DNA from: Aestuariibaculum lutulentum
GTDB taxonomy: Bacteria; Bacteroidota; Bacteroidia; Flavobacteriales; Flavobacteriaceae
Length of the DNA stretch: 64,000 bases
Direction of reading: 5' to 3'
Assembly: GCF_032926325.1 (NCBI RefSeq)
Contig: NZ_CP136709.1
Coordinates: forward strand, 3,008,501-3,072,500
Position numbers and translations under genes: made by a program. Under the pieces are notes generated by a model. That model was not told where the DNA came from. It did not search any database and saw only the letters and a program-made list of their open reading frames with translations. Positions 1-8,090 of this stretch are shown here, in pieces (positions within the stretch are counted from its first letter, which is position 1; every line of letters begins with the position of its first letter).

Positions 1-230
1 GCTTTAAGAAAACAGTAAATATGATTTCCTTCATGAACCTTAACATGGCCTTCAAGGATAACAAACATAGAATCACCAACATCTCCTTTCGTAAGTATGC
101 TTTCATTTTTTAAAAAGGTTTCAGTTTTAGATGCTTTGCATAGTTTATCTAAAGAAGGTCTGGAAACCTCGGTAAAAAAAGGAACCCCGGTAAGAAATTC
201 GGAAACACTATTATTAAAAACGTCTGGCAT
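1..230 (-). CDS. Crp-like cyclic nucleotide-binding protein (partial, cut by window edge)
   Basis: Reading the minus strand from the ATG at 230 gives an open frame of 76 codons that runs off the window. It starts MPDVFNNSVSEFL and contains the segment KGDVGDSMFVILEGHVKVHE, typical of the cyclic-nucleotide-binding beta-roll of Crp/cAMP-kinase-type proteins. Two other nearby CATs (ending at 241 and 250) are out of frame, so 230 is the supported start. The rest of the protein, including any HTH or other output domain, is outside the window. It is divergent from a nucleotide-cyclase gene with about 130 bp between the two starts, which suggests a functional link, though that is inference. Confidence 0.7.
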   Translation of the reverse strand, partial: MPDVFNNSVSEFLTGVPFFTEVSRPSLDKLCKASKTETFLKNESILTKGDVGDSMFVILEGHVKVHEGNHIYCFLK

Positions 231-363
231 ATTGGTTGCATTACTTCCATAAATATAAATAAATATCGTGTAGAATTCTGTTAGTTAAGTAATTATGTGA
301 AATATGTTGTTTTTAAGGATAATGTTTTAAATTAGTGTATTAAACATTTTCCACTCAGATAAA

Positions 364-2397
364 ATGACACAAACACGACAGCTTGTAGCAATTATGTTTA
401 CCGATATTGAAGGGTATACAGCCTTGATGCAAAAGGATGAAAAACAAGCTGTGCATATTCGACAAAAACATCGAGAAATATTTAATAGGTCTACAACAGA
501 ATGTGGTGGAGAACTTATTCAATATTATGGAGACGGAACTTTAAGTGTTTTTAAAAGTTCAATTTCGGCTATAAATTGTGCCATTAAAATGCAGCAGCAT
601 TTTCAGGAAGAACCAATTATACCAGTTCGTATTGGAGTGCATTTAGGTGATATTATTCGTACGGAAACCGATGTTATAGGTGATGCTGTGAATATTGCGT
701 CTAGAATAGAATCATTGGCGGTTCCAGGAAGTATTTTAATTTCAGATAAAGTTAATGATGATTTAAGAAACCAAAGTGAATTTGAAACTAAATATCTTGA
801 TGTTTTCGAATTTAAAAATGTGAATCAAACCATGCCTGTTTTTGCAGTAGCCAATGAAGGTGTTGTTGTTCCGAGTTTATCTGAGATTAATGGTAAAACA
901 GAAGAACGAATAGGGAAATCATTCAAAAGCTTTAAACGAAAAGCAGCTGTTTTGTTAGTCATATTGTTAGCTTTTATCACAACATTATTGCTTACGAGAC
1001 CTGAAAATTTAGATAATAACCAATTAAATGATTTAACCATTGCCGTTTTACCATTTAACAGTGTGAATTTAGATGAAAATTCTGAGGCGTTTACCGATGG
1101 TGTTACTGAAGATATTATAACACATCTTTCTAAAATTCAACATCTTCAAGTGATTTCTAGAGCATCGGCTATGCATTATAAAGGCACTGCTAAATCCATT
1201 AAACAAATAGCGAAGGAGTTAGATGTTAATTATATTCTTGAAGGTAGTGTTCGTGTTAATGATAATCAGGTGCGTATTAATGCTAATTTGGTAGATGCTA
1301 CAAGTAATAAAAATTTATGGGCTAACAATTACGACAATACCATGGTTCAGATTTTTAAATTACAAACCGATGTATCAAAAGATATTGCTAATGCTCTTAA
1401 AATTCGATTGAGTGAAACCGAAGAATCCCGTTTAAATAATTTACCAACAAATAACCCTGAGGCTTATAGTGTGTTTAAAGAAGGACAAGCTTTTTTGCAT
1501 CGTGGAGGAGGTAAGGTTGAAGAACTTAAAAAAGCCGAACAATTATTTAAACGAGCCACAGAACTGGATCCTAATTTTTGCAGAGCTTATGTTGGATTAG
1601 CAGAAACGTATCTTGAATATATTTTCTGGGGAAGGGAATCCCCTAAAAAAATGTTAGAGCTTGCCTCTATACCCGCTTTAAAAGCTTTAGCTATTAATTC
1701 AAGTGATGGAGGAACATTCGGTGCTTTAGGAGCAATTAGTTATTATAAATATCAAAGAGAAACAGCCATATTGTACTTAAAGAAGGCAACAGAGATTAAC
1801 CCTAGTTATGTTAGTGCATACGATAAGTTAGCGTGGATTTATGCTTTTGAAGGAAACCTTAAGTTGATGGAAGAAAATTTTAATAAAGTAATTAAATTAG
1901 ATCCGTTGTCTTCTAAGTATTTAGGCGACATGGGACAACATTATTATTATCTAGGGGAATTTCAAAAAGCGATTGATAAAATGGATGAGTCGTTAAAATT
2001 GTTTCCAAACAATAATATGCTTATCTGGATGAAGGCTACTAATTTATCAGGTTTAGGTAAGTATCAGGAAGCCATAGACCTTTATACATCAAGAAGTGTA
2101 GCATCTAATACTAACTGGATGCTTGGATATTGTTATGGGAAAATTGGCGAGTATGAAAAAGCCAGAGAAATATTAGAATATCAACTGAACAAAAATAAGA
2201 TGGTTTATGTGCCTCCATTTATGATTGCAACCATTTATATGGGATTAGGCGATGTCGAAAATACTCTTACCTGGTTAGAAAAGGATTATGAAGTAGGAGG
2301 TCAGGGGCTTTTCTTTTGGGGATTAAAGCAAGATGTAAGATTTAAACCTTTAAGAGAAGAACCTAGGTTTCAGGCTTTACTGAATAAGGTTAATTAA
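364..2397 (+). CDS. Class III nucleotide cyclase fused to TolB-like and TPR domains
   Basis: The 677-residue protein begins with a class III adenylate/guanylate cyclase domain (about 5-165). The metal aspartates D14 and D57, the adenine-site D103 and the transition-state pair N110/R114 are present. The lysine usually four residues before the second metal aspartate is Q53, so base selectivity or activity is uncertain. A single membrane helix lies at about 193-211. It is followed by a TolB/FlgO-like domain (about 225-355, beginning LTIAVLPFNS) and a run of TPR repeats (about 375-660). This cytoplasmic cyclase, membrane helix and TPR layout is a known architecture in Bacteroidota and proteobacteria. 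The cyclic nucleotide product and the signal sensed are not known. The gene is divergent from a cyclic-nucleotide-binding protein. Confidence 0.85.
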   Translation: MTQTRQLVAIMFTDIEGYTALMQKDEKQAVHIRQKHREIFNRSTTECGGELIQYYGDGTLSVFKSSISAINCAIKMQQHFQEEPIIPVRIGVHLGDIIRTETDVIGDAVNIASRIESLAVPGSILISDKVNDDLRNQSEFETKYLDVFEFKNVNQTMPVFAVANEGVVVPSLSEINGKTEERIGKSFKSFKRKAAVLLVILLAFITTLLLTRPENLDNNQLNDLTIAVLPFNSVNLDENSEAFTDGVTEDIITHLSKIQHLQVISRASAMHYKGTAKSIKQIAKELDVNYILEGSVRVNDNQVRINANLVDATSNKNLWANNYDNTMVQIFKLQTDVSKDIANALKIRLSETEESRLNNLPTNNPEAYSVFKEGQAFLHRGGGKVEELKKAEQLFKRATELDPNFCRAYVGLAETYLEYIFWGRESPKKMLELASIPALKALAINSSDGGTFGALGAISYYKYQRETAILYLKKATEINPSYVSAYDKLAWIYAFEGNLKLMEENFNKVIKLDPLSSKYLGDMGQHYYYLGEFQKAIDKMDESLKLFPNNNMLIWMKATNLSGLGKYQEAIDLYTSRSVASNTNWMLGYCYGKIGEYEKAREILEYQLNKNKMVYVPPFMIATIYMGLGDVENTLTWLEKDYEVGGQGLFFWGLKQDVRFKPLREEPRFQALLNKVN

Positions 2398-2407
2398 CAT
2401 AAAATTA

Positions 2408-2440
2408 AAAAGCACAACCAGAGATTTTGATTGTGCTTTT
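2408..2440. terminator. Bidirectional intrinsic terminator
   Basis: A perfect 10-bp inverted repeat (AAAAGCACAA at 2408-2417, TTGTGCTTTT at 2431-2440) with A and T flanks lies between the convergent cyclase gene and the PepSY-like gene. It can serve both strands. Confidence 0.75.
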
Positions 2441-2463
2441 AGTTGACTAATTCAAATAATAAC

Positions 2464-3198
2464 TCAAATAAACTTACCATTACTATTTATCTTCAAAGAT
2501 TTTTTATTTCCGTTTGCATCTATTTTTACCTTATAAATTTTGTTTGTTCCTGAGTCTTCGTTGTATGAAACAATGTATGTGTTGGTTTTTATAATTGCAC
2601 CAGGGTATTCATCGTTTATGGCATCTAAAACAACACGAGGAAGTCTGATATCTTTAAAGCGTTCAAATGATTTAATTAGATTACCTTCAGCATCAAAAAC
2701 TGCAGTTATCTGTCCACTTTTATCATCACCTTCTTTAAATCCAATTTCAAATCTATTAGAACGTTCATTATAAAATTGATGTTTGGTAATATCGAAATTA
2801 GCAACAAGAGTTTCTAAGGCATTTATACGTTCACAGTCTGCAGAAACAGCAACAGCATTGTAATACTCATCATTTAAGTGACTTTTTGTTGTTTCAGGAG
2901 ACGAAGCTTTTTCTTTTAAAGATTCAAAAACATAATTGTCATTAATCATAAAGTTGTCGTTTAAGACAGCTAAAAGGTTTTCTTCAAAACTTGAATTTTT
3001 GCTTGCTGAAGCAAAATTAGGTTCTCTTTCTCGCAATATCTTATTGATATTTGCTTCTTTTTCTTTTGCTGTAGGAGATTCTTTAAAGTAATCATCCATA
3101 GTCGACGCCATATAAAGCGGATGGCGTTTATCTTCAATTTGAGAGAAACATAGGTTGGCAAATCCTAAAATAGTTAGAGCCAGTAAAAAATTTTTCAT
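2464..3198 (-). CDS. Secreted PepSY-like domain protein
   Basis: I place the start at the ATG at 3198 (244 aa), because the longer frame opens with a non-ideal leader and the protein from MKNFLLALTILG has a normal Sec signal peptide ending near CFSQ. The C-terminal half (about 160-244) has the pattern of PepSY-like / beta-lactamase-inhibitor-like domains common in Bacteroidota: a conserved LPRVVLDAINDEYPGA helix followed by beta strands with Y-x-V and a closing G-K. Such proteins are periplasmic or outer-membrane-facing and have no established enzymatic role. The middle of the protein is unrecognised. It stands alone and ends at the shared terminator with the cyclase gene. Confidence 0.65.
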   Translation of the reverse strand: MKNFLLALTILGFANLCFSQIEDKRHPLYMASTMDDYFKESPTAKEKEANINKILREREPNFASASKNSSFEENLLAVLNDNFMINDNYVFESLKEKASSPETTKSHLNDEYYNAVAVSADCERINALETLVANFDITKHQFYNERSNRFEIGFKEGDDKSGQITAVFDAEGNLIKSFERFKDIRLPRVVLDAINDEYPGAIIKTNTYIVSYNEDSGTNKIYKVKIDANGNKKSLKINSNGKFI

Positions 3199-3343
3199 AA
3201 TAATAGATTTAATTAAACAATTTGCTACCACTATTATTCAGGGAGAAAAATTTTATACTGTAAAACTAGTCGGAAAATGCACAGTTGTTTGCTACCCAAG
3301 TAGCACTTTTTGTTGTTTTAATAAATGTTTAACATTTGGATTA

Positions 3344-4039
3344 TCAGTTGTTTTTTAATTTATCTAAAAGTAAATCCATGTTCTTGATTTCTATATTTTT
3401 ATTTCTGATATCTATAATGCCTTCTTTTTTGAAAACCTGAATCTGACGGTTTAATACGGCGCGTGTGGTACCAATAAGTTGAGCTAATTCCTTATGTGGT
3501 AAGTCGTTGATTTTTTCAATCTGATTTGAAGAATGATTAACGTTATTTATGAGAAGTTTTGCTAGTTTCGTTGAAGTATCATCAATAGAGGAGCTGGTAA
3601 CATACTCTTCTAAGTCTTTAAGTTTAATAAGTGTATAATGTAATAAGGATTTGTAAAATTCAGGATTATCCATCATCCATCGTTTTAATAAAATCGAATT
3701 TGTAGTAAGTATGTTGGCACAGGTTAAAGTTTCGTAGTATACTTTATGTTGTGAAAAATTTAATAGACGAGAAACATCAAAAGCATCGTTTTTAACTAAT
3801 AAAAACAGAGTGATTTTACGATCTTTAGCTTTGTTGTAATAATAGAGTTTTAGTTTTCCGGATATGATGATATAAAAATTGTAAAGCGTACTGTCTCCGT
3901 CAAATAAACAAGTGTTCTTAGGCCATTTTTTTACAGATGAAATTTTAAGGAAAGCACATAATTCTTCATCTGAAATCTCTTTGAATAAAGGATTTTCTTT
4001 CAAAATAGGGATGATATAATCTTTATTTTCTTTGGCCAT
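3344..4039 (-). CDS. Crp/Fnr family transcriptional regulator
   Basis: A 231-residue regulator with an N-terminal cyclic-nucleotide-binding-type beta barrel (about 15-130), a dimerisation helix and a C-terminal winged HTH (about 165-225, with recognition region ELAQLIGTTRAVLNRQIQ). The frame extends to a TTG at 4051, but the ATG at 4039 (MAKENKDY) is the better start. No Fnr-type cysteine cluster is visible, so it is unlikely to be an iron-sulfur oxygen sensor. The effector is unknown. It is divergent from rlmI, and its promoter region carries an 8-bp inverted repeat around a TAAATTTG -7 box, suggesting autoregulation. Confidence 0.85.
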   Translation of the reverse strand: MAKENKDYIIPILKENPLFKEISDEELCAFLKISSVKKWPKNTCLFDGDSTLYNFYIIISGKLKLYYYNKAKDRKITLFLLVKNDAFDVSRLLNFSQHKVYYETLTCANILTTNSILLKRWMMDNPEFYKSLLHYTLIKLKDLEEYVTSSSIDDTSTKLAKLLINNVNHSSNQIEKINDLPHKELAQLIGTTRAVLNRQIQVFKKEGIIDIRNKNIEIKNMDLLLDKLKNN

Positions 4040-4091
4040 TTTAGGAAACAATTAGTGCTAATAAAGATTATTAAGGAGGAGCTAAGGCCTC

Positions 4092-4130
4092 AGGGTTACC
4101 AAATTTAATCATTTTTAATTAAGTAACCCT
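4092..4130 (-). promoter_or_regulatory. Crp-gene promoter with flanking inverted repeat (candidate operator)
   Basis: Inverted repeat arms AGGGTTAC (4092-4099) and GTAACCCT (4123-4130) are perfect 8-bp matches with centres about 31 bp apart. On the minus strand a perfect Bacteroidota -7 box, TAAATTTG, reads from 4107 down to 4100. The arms would therefore sit around the start point and upstream of the -7 box of the Crp-like gene at 3344-4039. No TTG -33 box is seen at the usual spacing. An operator role is inferred. Confidence 0.5.
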
Positions 4131-4146
4131 AATTTTTTGGTTAGAA

Positions 4147-4181
4147 TTGTTTTAATAAGCGTTTTAAATGAAATACTTTTG
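4147..4181 (+). promoter_or_regulatory. Promoter of rlmI
   Basis: A perfect -7 box TACTTTTG at 4174-4181 is preceded by TTG at 4147-4149 (24-bp spacing, one more than the usual 17-23). The ATG is at 4208, leaving a leader of roughly 20 nt. Confidence 0.55.
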
Positions 4182-4207
4182 ACACTTGAAATTTATAGTT
4201 TAAAATC

Positions 4208-5431
4208 ATGTCCTTTTCCAATAAATTAAAATCAACTTACAAGCCAAACAGATTAGCCGTTAAACTAAATACTAAAGGCGAACAGTTTGTGTTAAAAGGA
4301 CATCCATGGGTGTTTTCAAATAATATTTCCAAGATTAAAGATGATGCCAAGTCGGGAGATTTAGCTATTATTTTCGATAAAAGTAAGAATCGTGTTATAG
4401 GTATTGGACTTTACGATGAAAATTCACCAATTCGTATAAAAATGCTTAATAGTGGTTTTGAAAAGGTTGAAATAAATGCTGAATTTTTTCAAAATAGAAT
4501 AGAAGAAGCATTTGCCAAACGATACGAATTACTTCAAACCAATACCAATAGCTATCGCTTGTTGTTTGGTGAAAATGATGGATTTCCAGGTTTAATTGCC
4601 GATGTGTATGATTCGGTTTTAGTGGTGAAAATTTATTCAGAAATCTGGTTGCCATATTTAGAAAGTATTGTTCCAAGTTTGCAGGAGGTGTCAAGTGCTA
4701 AAACGGTAGTGATGCGTTTAAGTAGAAGTCTGGAGCAGTCTAGATTACATAATCTGGAAAATGGAGAAGTGGTTTTCGGGACACTTGAAAATGAAGTAGT
4801 AGAGTTTGTTGAGCACAATGTGAAGTTTTCTGCAAATGTTATTAAAGGGCATAAAACAGGCTATTTTTTAGATCATCGAGCCAATAGAAAACAGGTAGGA
4901 GAGTGGAGTAAAGGAAAATCGGTTTTAGATGTATTTAGCTACGCCGGTGGATTTTCGGTACATGCATTATATAACGGAGCAACATCGGTTACCAGTTTAG
5001 ATATTAGTAAGCAGGCTTTAGAAATTGCTTTGGAAAACGGTAAACTTAATGACTATACCGGAGAACATAAAATTATTACTGGTGATGCTTTTGAGGAGCT
5101 TCAAAAACTTATCGATAACAAAGTAACTTTTGATGTAGTCGTTATCGATCCGCCTAGTTTTGCAAAACAGGCTTCAGAAGTAGACTTGGCAAAGAAAAAA
5201 TACGCCCAATTAGCAGAATTAGGCGAAAAACTCACTGCAAAAAACGGTCTTTTGGTTTTGGCTTCTTGCTCGTCTCGAGTTACAACACAGGCTTTTTTCG
5301 ATATCAATCAGCAGGTTCTAAGTAATGTAAAACGGTCTTATACAATAAAATTAAAAACGTATCATGATATCGATCATCCTGTAGCATTTGAAGAAGGCGC
5401 TTACCTAAAATGTGGATATTATCAATTTTAA
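4208..5431 (+). CDS. rlmI: 23S rRNA (cytosine-C5) methyltransferase RlmI-like
   Basis: The 407-residue protein has the RlmI order: an N-terminal PUA-like RNA-binding domain (about 15-90), a central EEHI-like region, and a Rossmann SAM-dependent methyltransferase domain (about 190-400). Visible motifs are VLDVFSYAGGFSVHA for SAM binding, VVIDPPSFAK (motif IV) and LASCSSRVT carrying the candidate catalytic cysteine. Members methylate C5 of a cytosine in 23S rRNA (C1962 in E. coli). Length matches the family (about 390-400 aa). It is transcribed alone from its own promoter and is divergent from a Crp-like regulator. Confidence 0.88.
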   Translation: MSFSNKLKSTYKPNRLAVKLNTKGEQFVLKGHPWVFSNNISKIKDDAKSGDLAIIFDKSKNRVIGIGLYDENSPIRIKMLNSGFEKVEINAEFFQNRIEEAFAKRYELLQTNTNSYRLLFGENDGFPGLIADVYDSVLVVKIYSEIWLPYLESIVPSLQEVSSAKTVVMRLSRSLEQSRLHNLENGEVVFGTLENEVVEFVEHNVKFSANVIKGHKTGYFLDHRANRKQVGEWSKGKSVLDVFSYAGGFSVHALYNGATSVTSLDISKQALEIALENGKLNDYTGEHKIITGDAFEELQKLIDNKVTFDVVVIDPPSFAKQASEVDLAKKKYAQLAELGEKLTAKNGLLVLASCSSRVTTQAFFDINQQVLSNVKRSYTIKLKTYHDIDHPVAFEEGAYLKCGYYQF

Positions 5432-5472
5432 TATTTACATTACTTTAAGTGTTATGCACGCATAATAATTGG

Positions 5473-5480
5473 TATATTTG
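5473..5480 (+). promoter_or_regulatory. -7 box of the nitronate monooxygenase gene
   Basis: TATATTTG matches the Bacteroidota TAnnTTTG -7 consensus exactly and lies 18 bp before the ATG at 5499. This supports the ATG over a TTG at 5469, which would lie inside the promoter. No clear -33 TTG is present. Confidence 0.55.
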
Positions 5481-5498
5481 TTGAAATTCATTTTTAAA

Positions 5499-6446
5499 AT
5501 GTCAACTAAACTTACCAAACTTCTTAATATAAAATACCCAATTATTCAGGCGCCAATGTTCTTGGTGTCGAATACTGCAATGGTTAAGCCAGCTATGAAC
5601 GAGGGTATTGCCGGGTGTATTCCTGCACTTAATTACCGAACTTTAGACGAATTAAAAGTTGCTATAAAAGACTTAAAAGCATCTAAAGTTCAAGGAGGCT
5701 CATTCGGATTTAATTTAATCGTTAACAAATCGAATATTAAATATAAGGAACAGTTACGGGTACTTTGTGAAGAAGGCTGCGACTTTATTATAACTTCATT
5801 AGGGAGTCCTGAAGAAACTATTAAGGAAGCTCATAAATATGGTATTAAAGTATTTTGTGATGTGGTGGACTTAAAGTATGCCAGAAAAGTGGAAGCTTTG
5901 GGGGCCGATGCGGTAATTGCCGTTAATAATGAAGCCGGAGGACATCGTGGCGATTTATCACCTGAAACACTTATAAAATTACTAACGGCGCAATGTAAAA
6001 TCCCTGTTATTTCTGCCGGAGGTGTGGGATGTAAAGCCGATGTTGACAGGATGCTGAATTACGGTGCTGCTGGAGTTTCGGTTGGAAGTCCGTTTATTGC
6101 TTCGGTAGAGGCTAATGTCACCGACGAATATAAACAAGCCTGTATTAAATATGGTGTCGGCGATATTGTTATGACTGAGCGTATTTCAGGTACACCATGT
6201 ACAGTTATTAATACGCCTTATGTTCAAAAAATAGGAACCAAAGCTACCTGGCTTGAATCGGTTTTAAACCGACATAAAAAACTTAAAAAGTGGGTGAAAA
6301 TGATTCGGTTTTCAATAGGGATGAATGCTACAAAAAATGCAGCTACCAAAGCGACATATAAAACGGTTTGGGTGGCGGGCCCAAGCATTGAGCACACCAC
6401 TGAAGTTTTGCCTGTTTCATTAATTGTAAAACGCTTAGTTGAATAA
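5499..6446 (+). CDS. Nitronate monooxygenase / 2-nitropropane dioxygenase family flavoprotein
   Basis: The 315-residue FMN-dependent TIM-barrel protein begins MSTKLTKLLNIKYPIIQAPM, a classical family N-terminus. NNEAGGHRGD carries the candidate catalytic histidine, and SAGGVG with VSVGSPFIAS form the phosphate-binding loops. Members oxidise nitronates such as propionate-3-nitronate using O2; some relatives are enoyl-ACP reductases (FabK), so substrate is not certain. The frame also extends upstream to a TTG at 5469, but that would translate through the -7 box, so I use 5499. It is a separate unit from the following aldo/keto reductase, which has its own -7 box. Confidence 0.82.
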   Translation: MSTKLTKLLNIKYPIIQAPMFLVSNTAMVKPAMNEGIAGCIPALNYRTLDELKVAIKDLKASKVQGGSFGFNLIVNKSNIKYKEQLRVLCEEGCDFIITSLGSPEETIKEAHKYGIKVFCDVVDLKYARKVEALGADAVIAVNNEAGGHRGDLSPETLIKLLTAQCKIPVISAGGVGCKADVDRMLNYGAAGVSVGSPFIASVEANVTDEYKQACIKYGVGDIVMTERISGTPCTVINTPYVQKIGTKATWLESVLNRHKKLKKWVKMIRFSIGMNATKNAATKATYKTVWVAGPSIEHTTEVLPVSLIVKRLVE

Positions 6447-6472
6447 GATATTTAATTCTTAATAGTTTGTTT

Positions 6473-6480
6473 TAACTTTG
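6473..6480 (+). promoter_or_regulatory. -7 box of the aldo/keto reductase gene
   Basis: TAACTTTG matches TAnnTTTG exactly, 28 bp before the ATG at 6509. No TTG lies at the standard -33 spacing. Confidence 0.5.
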
Positions 6481-6508
6481 TTTGGTAAAAAGAAGAAACT
6501 AAACAATA

Positions 6509-7495
6509 ATGAAATATAGAAATTTAGGACAAAATGGCTTTCAGGTTAGTGAGGTTGGATTAGGATGTTGGCAATTGGGTGCCGATTGGGGGCAAGATTT
6601 GTCGAAAGAATTGGCATTCGAAATTTTAAACGAAGCTGTAAAAAGGGATATTACTTTTTTTGATACCGCGGATGTATACGGTAACGGAAAAAGTGAAGCT
6701 TTAATAGGCGAATTTTTAAAAACCTGTGAAAATCCAATTCGGGTAGCTACTAAATTTGGAAGAGCGGCCAATGCTTTCCCAGATAAATATACCAAGGAGG
6801 TATTACGAAATACTGTTGAAGGTTCTTTAGAACGGTTAGGAACAGATAGTTTAGATTTATTACAACTACATTGTATTCCAACACAGTCTTTAAAAGACGG
6901 AGAGGTATTCGATTGGTTACGTGAATTGAAATCGGAAGGTTTAATTAAGCATTTTGGAGCAAGTGTAGAAACCGTTGAAGAAGGTTTAATTTGTTTACAA
7001 CAGGAAGGTTTATTGTCCTTACAGGTTATTTTCAATATTTTCCGTCAGAAATTGGTAGACGAATTATTGCCACAGGCACAGGACAAAGGCGTGGGAATTA
7101 TTGTGCGATTACCATTAGCGAGTGGTTTGTTAACCGGAAAATTTAATGAAAATACCATTTTTGCTGAAGATGATCACAGAAACTTTAATCGCGACGGTCA
7201 AGCGTTTAATGTTGGTGAAACTTTTGCAGGCCTTCCTTTTGAAAAGGGATTAAAGTTTGTTAAAGAAATAAAGAAAAATATACTTCCCGATGAATTAACC
7301 ATGGTGCAATTAGCTTTACGCTGGATTTTAGACCATGAAGCTGTGAGTACAATTATTCCGGGAGCCAGTTCAAAGCAACAGGTTATAGGTAATGCCCAGG
7401 CATCTGGTTTAAACACGTTATCTCCCATTGTGCATCAGGCATTAACTCAGTTATATAAAGAAAAGGTTCACGACTGTATTCGAGGCGGATATTAA
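6509..7495 (+). CDS. Aldo/keto reductase
   Basis: This 328-residue NADPH-dependent oxidoreductase of the aldo/keto reductase superfamily shows the catalytic tetrad D52, Y57, K82 and H121 in the contexts FFDTADVYGNGKSE, VATKFGR and LQLHCIP. The C-terminal GASSKQQVIGNA segment is the cofactor-binding end of the barrel. It would reduce a carbonyl (or oxidise an alcohol) on a sugar, aldehyde or ketone in the cytoplasm; the natural substrate cannot be deduced. The gene ends 28 bp before a strong terminator and looks monocistronic. Confidence 0.88.
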   Translation: MKYRNLGQNGFQVSEVGLGCWQLGADWGQDLSKELAFEILNEAVKRDITFFDTADVYGNGKSEALIGEFLKTCENPIRVATKFGRAANAFPDKYTKEVLRNTVEGSLERLGTDSLDLLQLHCIPTQSLKDGEVFDWLRELKSEGLIKHFGASVETVEEGLICLQQEGLLSLQVIFNIFRQKLVDELLPQAQDKGVGIIVRLPLASGLLTGKFNENTIFAEDDHRNFNRDGQAFNVGETFAGLPFEKGLKFVKEIKKNILPDELTMVQLALRWILDHEAVSTIIPGASSKQQVIGNAQASGLNTLSPIVHQALTQLYKEKVHDCIRGGY

Positions 7496-7522
7496 TCTTT
7501 TCATTTTTAATAAAATATAAAC

Positions 7523-7569
7523 CATGGCAACCATCAAATACTCTATTTATGGTTGCTATGTTTTTTTTA
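7523..7569 (+). terminator. Intrinsic terminator after aldo/keto reductase
   Basis: A 12-bp stem (CATGGCAACCAT at 7523-7534 with ATGGTTGCTATG at 7549-7560, one G-U pair) is followed by eight T residues. Confidence 0.85.
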
Positions 7570-7599
7570 TGTTAAAAGATATTTGGAATCGTTAAAACG

Positions 7600-7631
7600 T
7601 TTGATTTTAAGTTATTAATAAGCTAACTTCG
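7600..7631 (+). promoter_or_regulatory. Promoter of the META-domain/COG3650 operon
   Basis: TTTG at 7600-7603, a 20-bp spacer, then TAACTTCG at 7624-7631 (7 of 8 to TAnnTTTG). The ATG follows at 7659. Confidence 0.55.
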
Positions 7632-7658
7632 TAAGGAACATATTAAAAACCTTAACTT

Positions 7659-8087
7659 ATGAAATACTTAAGCTTAACTTTTTGTATTGCTTGTCTTCTA
7701 TTTGTTTTTTCATGTAAAACATCACAGTCTACAACAGATGCCATATATAATTCATCATGGGAACTAGAATATGTTACAGGACCTCGAATAGCATTTGATG
7801 GTCTTTATCCGAACAAAAAACCTCAAATAACTTTTAGTAAAGAAGAAGGGAAAGTTATGGGAAACAATGGCTGTAATGGATATTCGGCAGATTATACTTT
7901 AGAAGGAAATAAATTGTCTTTCGGAGAGCCGGGACCAACAACTTTAATGTTTTGTGAAGGTGGAGGAGAAGTGGTATTTCTTAAAACTATGAAGAAAATA
8001 GATGCTTATAGTATTGATGCCGATGGAAAATTGAATTTATTGATGGGCGATTTACCTATGATGCGCTTCAAAAAAGTAACACCATAA
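7659..8087 (+). CDS. META domain lipoprotein (HslJ-like)
   Basis: A 142-residue lipoprotein whose signal peptide ends in the lipobox FVFSC (C19). The rest is a META/HslJ domain: NSSWELEYV near the start, GNNGCNGYSADY in the middle, and FGEPGPTTLMFC, all family hallmarks. META-domain proteins are small beta-structured envelope proteins; E. coli HslJ is linked to heat and novobiocin resistance, but no molecular activity is firmly known. It is followed after 3 bp by another lipoprotein, so the two are probably co-transcribed from the promoter at 7600-7631. Confidence 0.85.
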   Translation: MKYLSLTFCIACLLFVFSCKTSQSTTDAIYNSSWELEYVTGPRIAFDGLYPNKKPQITFSKEEGKVMGNNGCNGYSADYTLEGNKLSFGEPGPTTLMFCEGGGEVVFLKTMKKIDAYSIDADGKLNLLMGDLPMMRFKKVTP

Positions 8088-8090
8088 GTC

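Noticed and set aside
3290..3305. TGCTAC-CCAA-GTAGCA hairpin followed by T residues on the plus strand
   Set aside because: No plus-strand gene ends upstream of it, and on the minus strand, where the flanking genes lie, there is no T-run after it.
5469..5498. A longer nitronate monooxygenase beginning at TTG 5469
   Set aside because: The extension would be translated through a perfect -7 box (5473-5480) and adds residues not typical of the family; ATG at 5499 is better.
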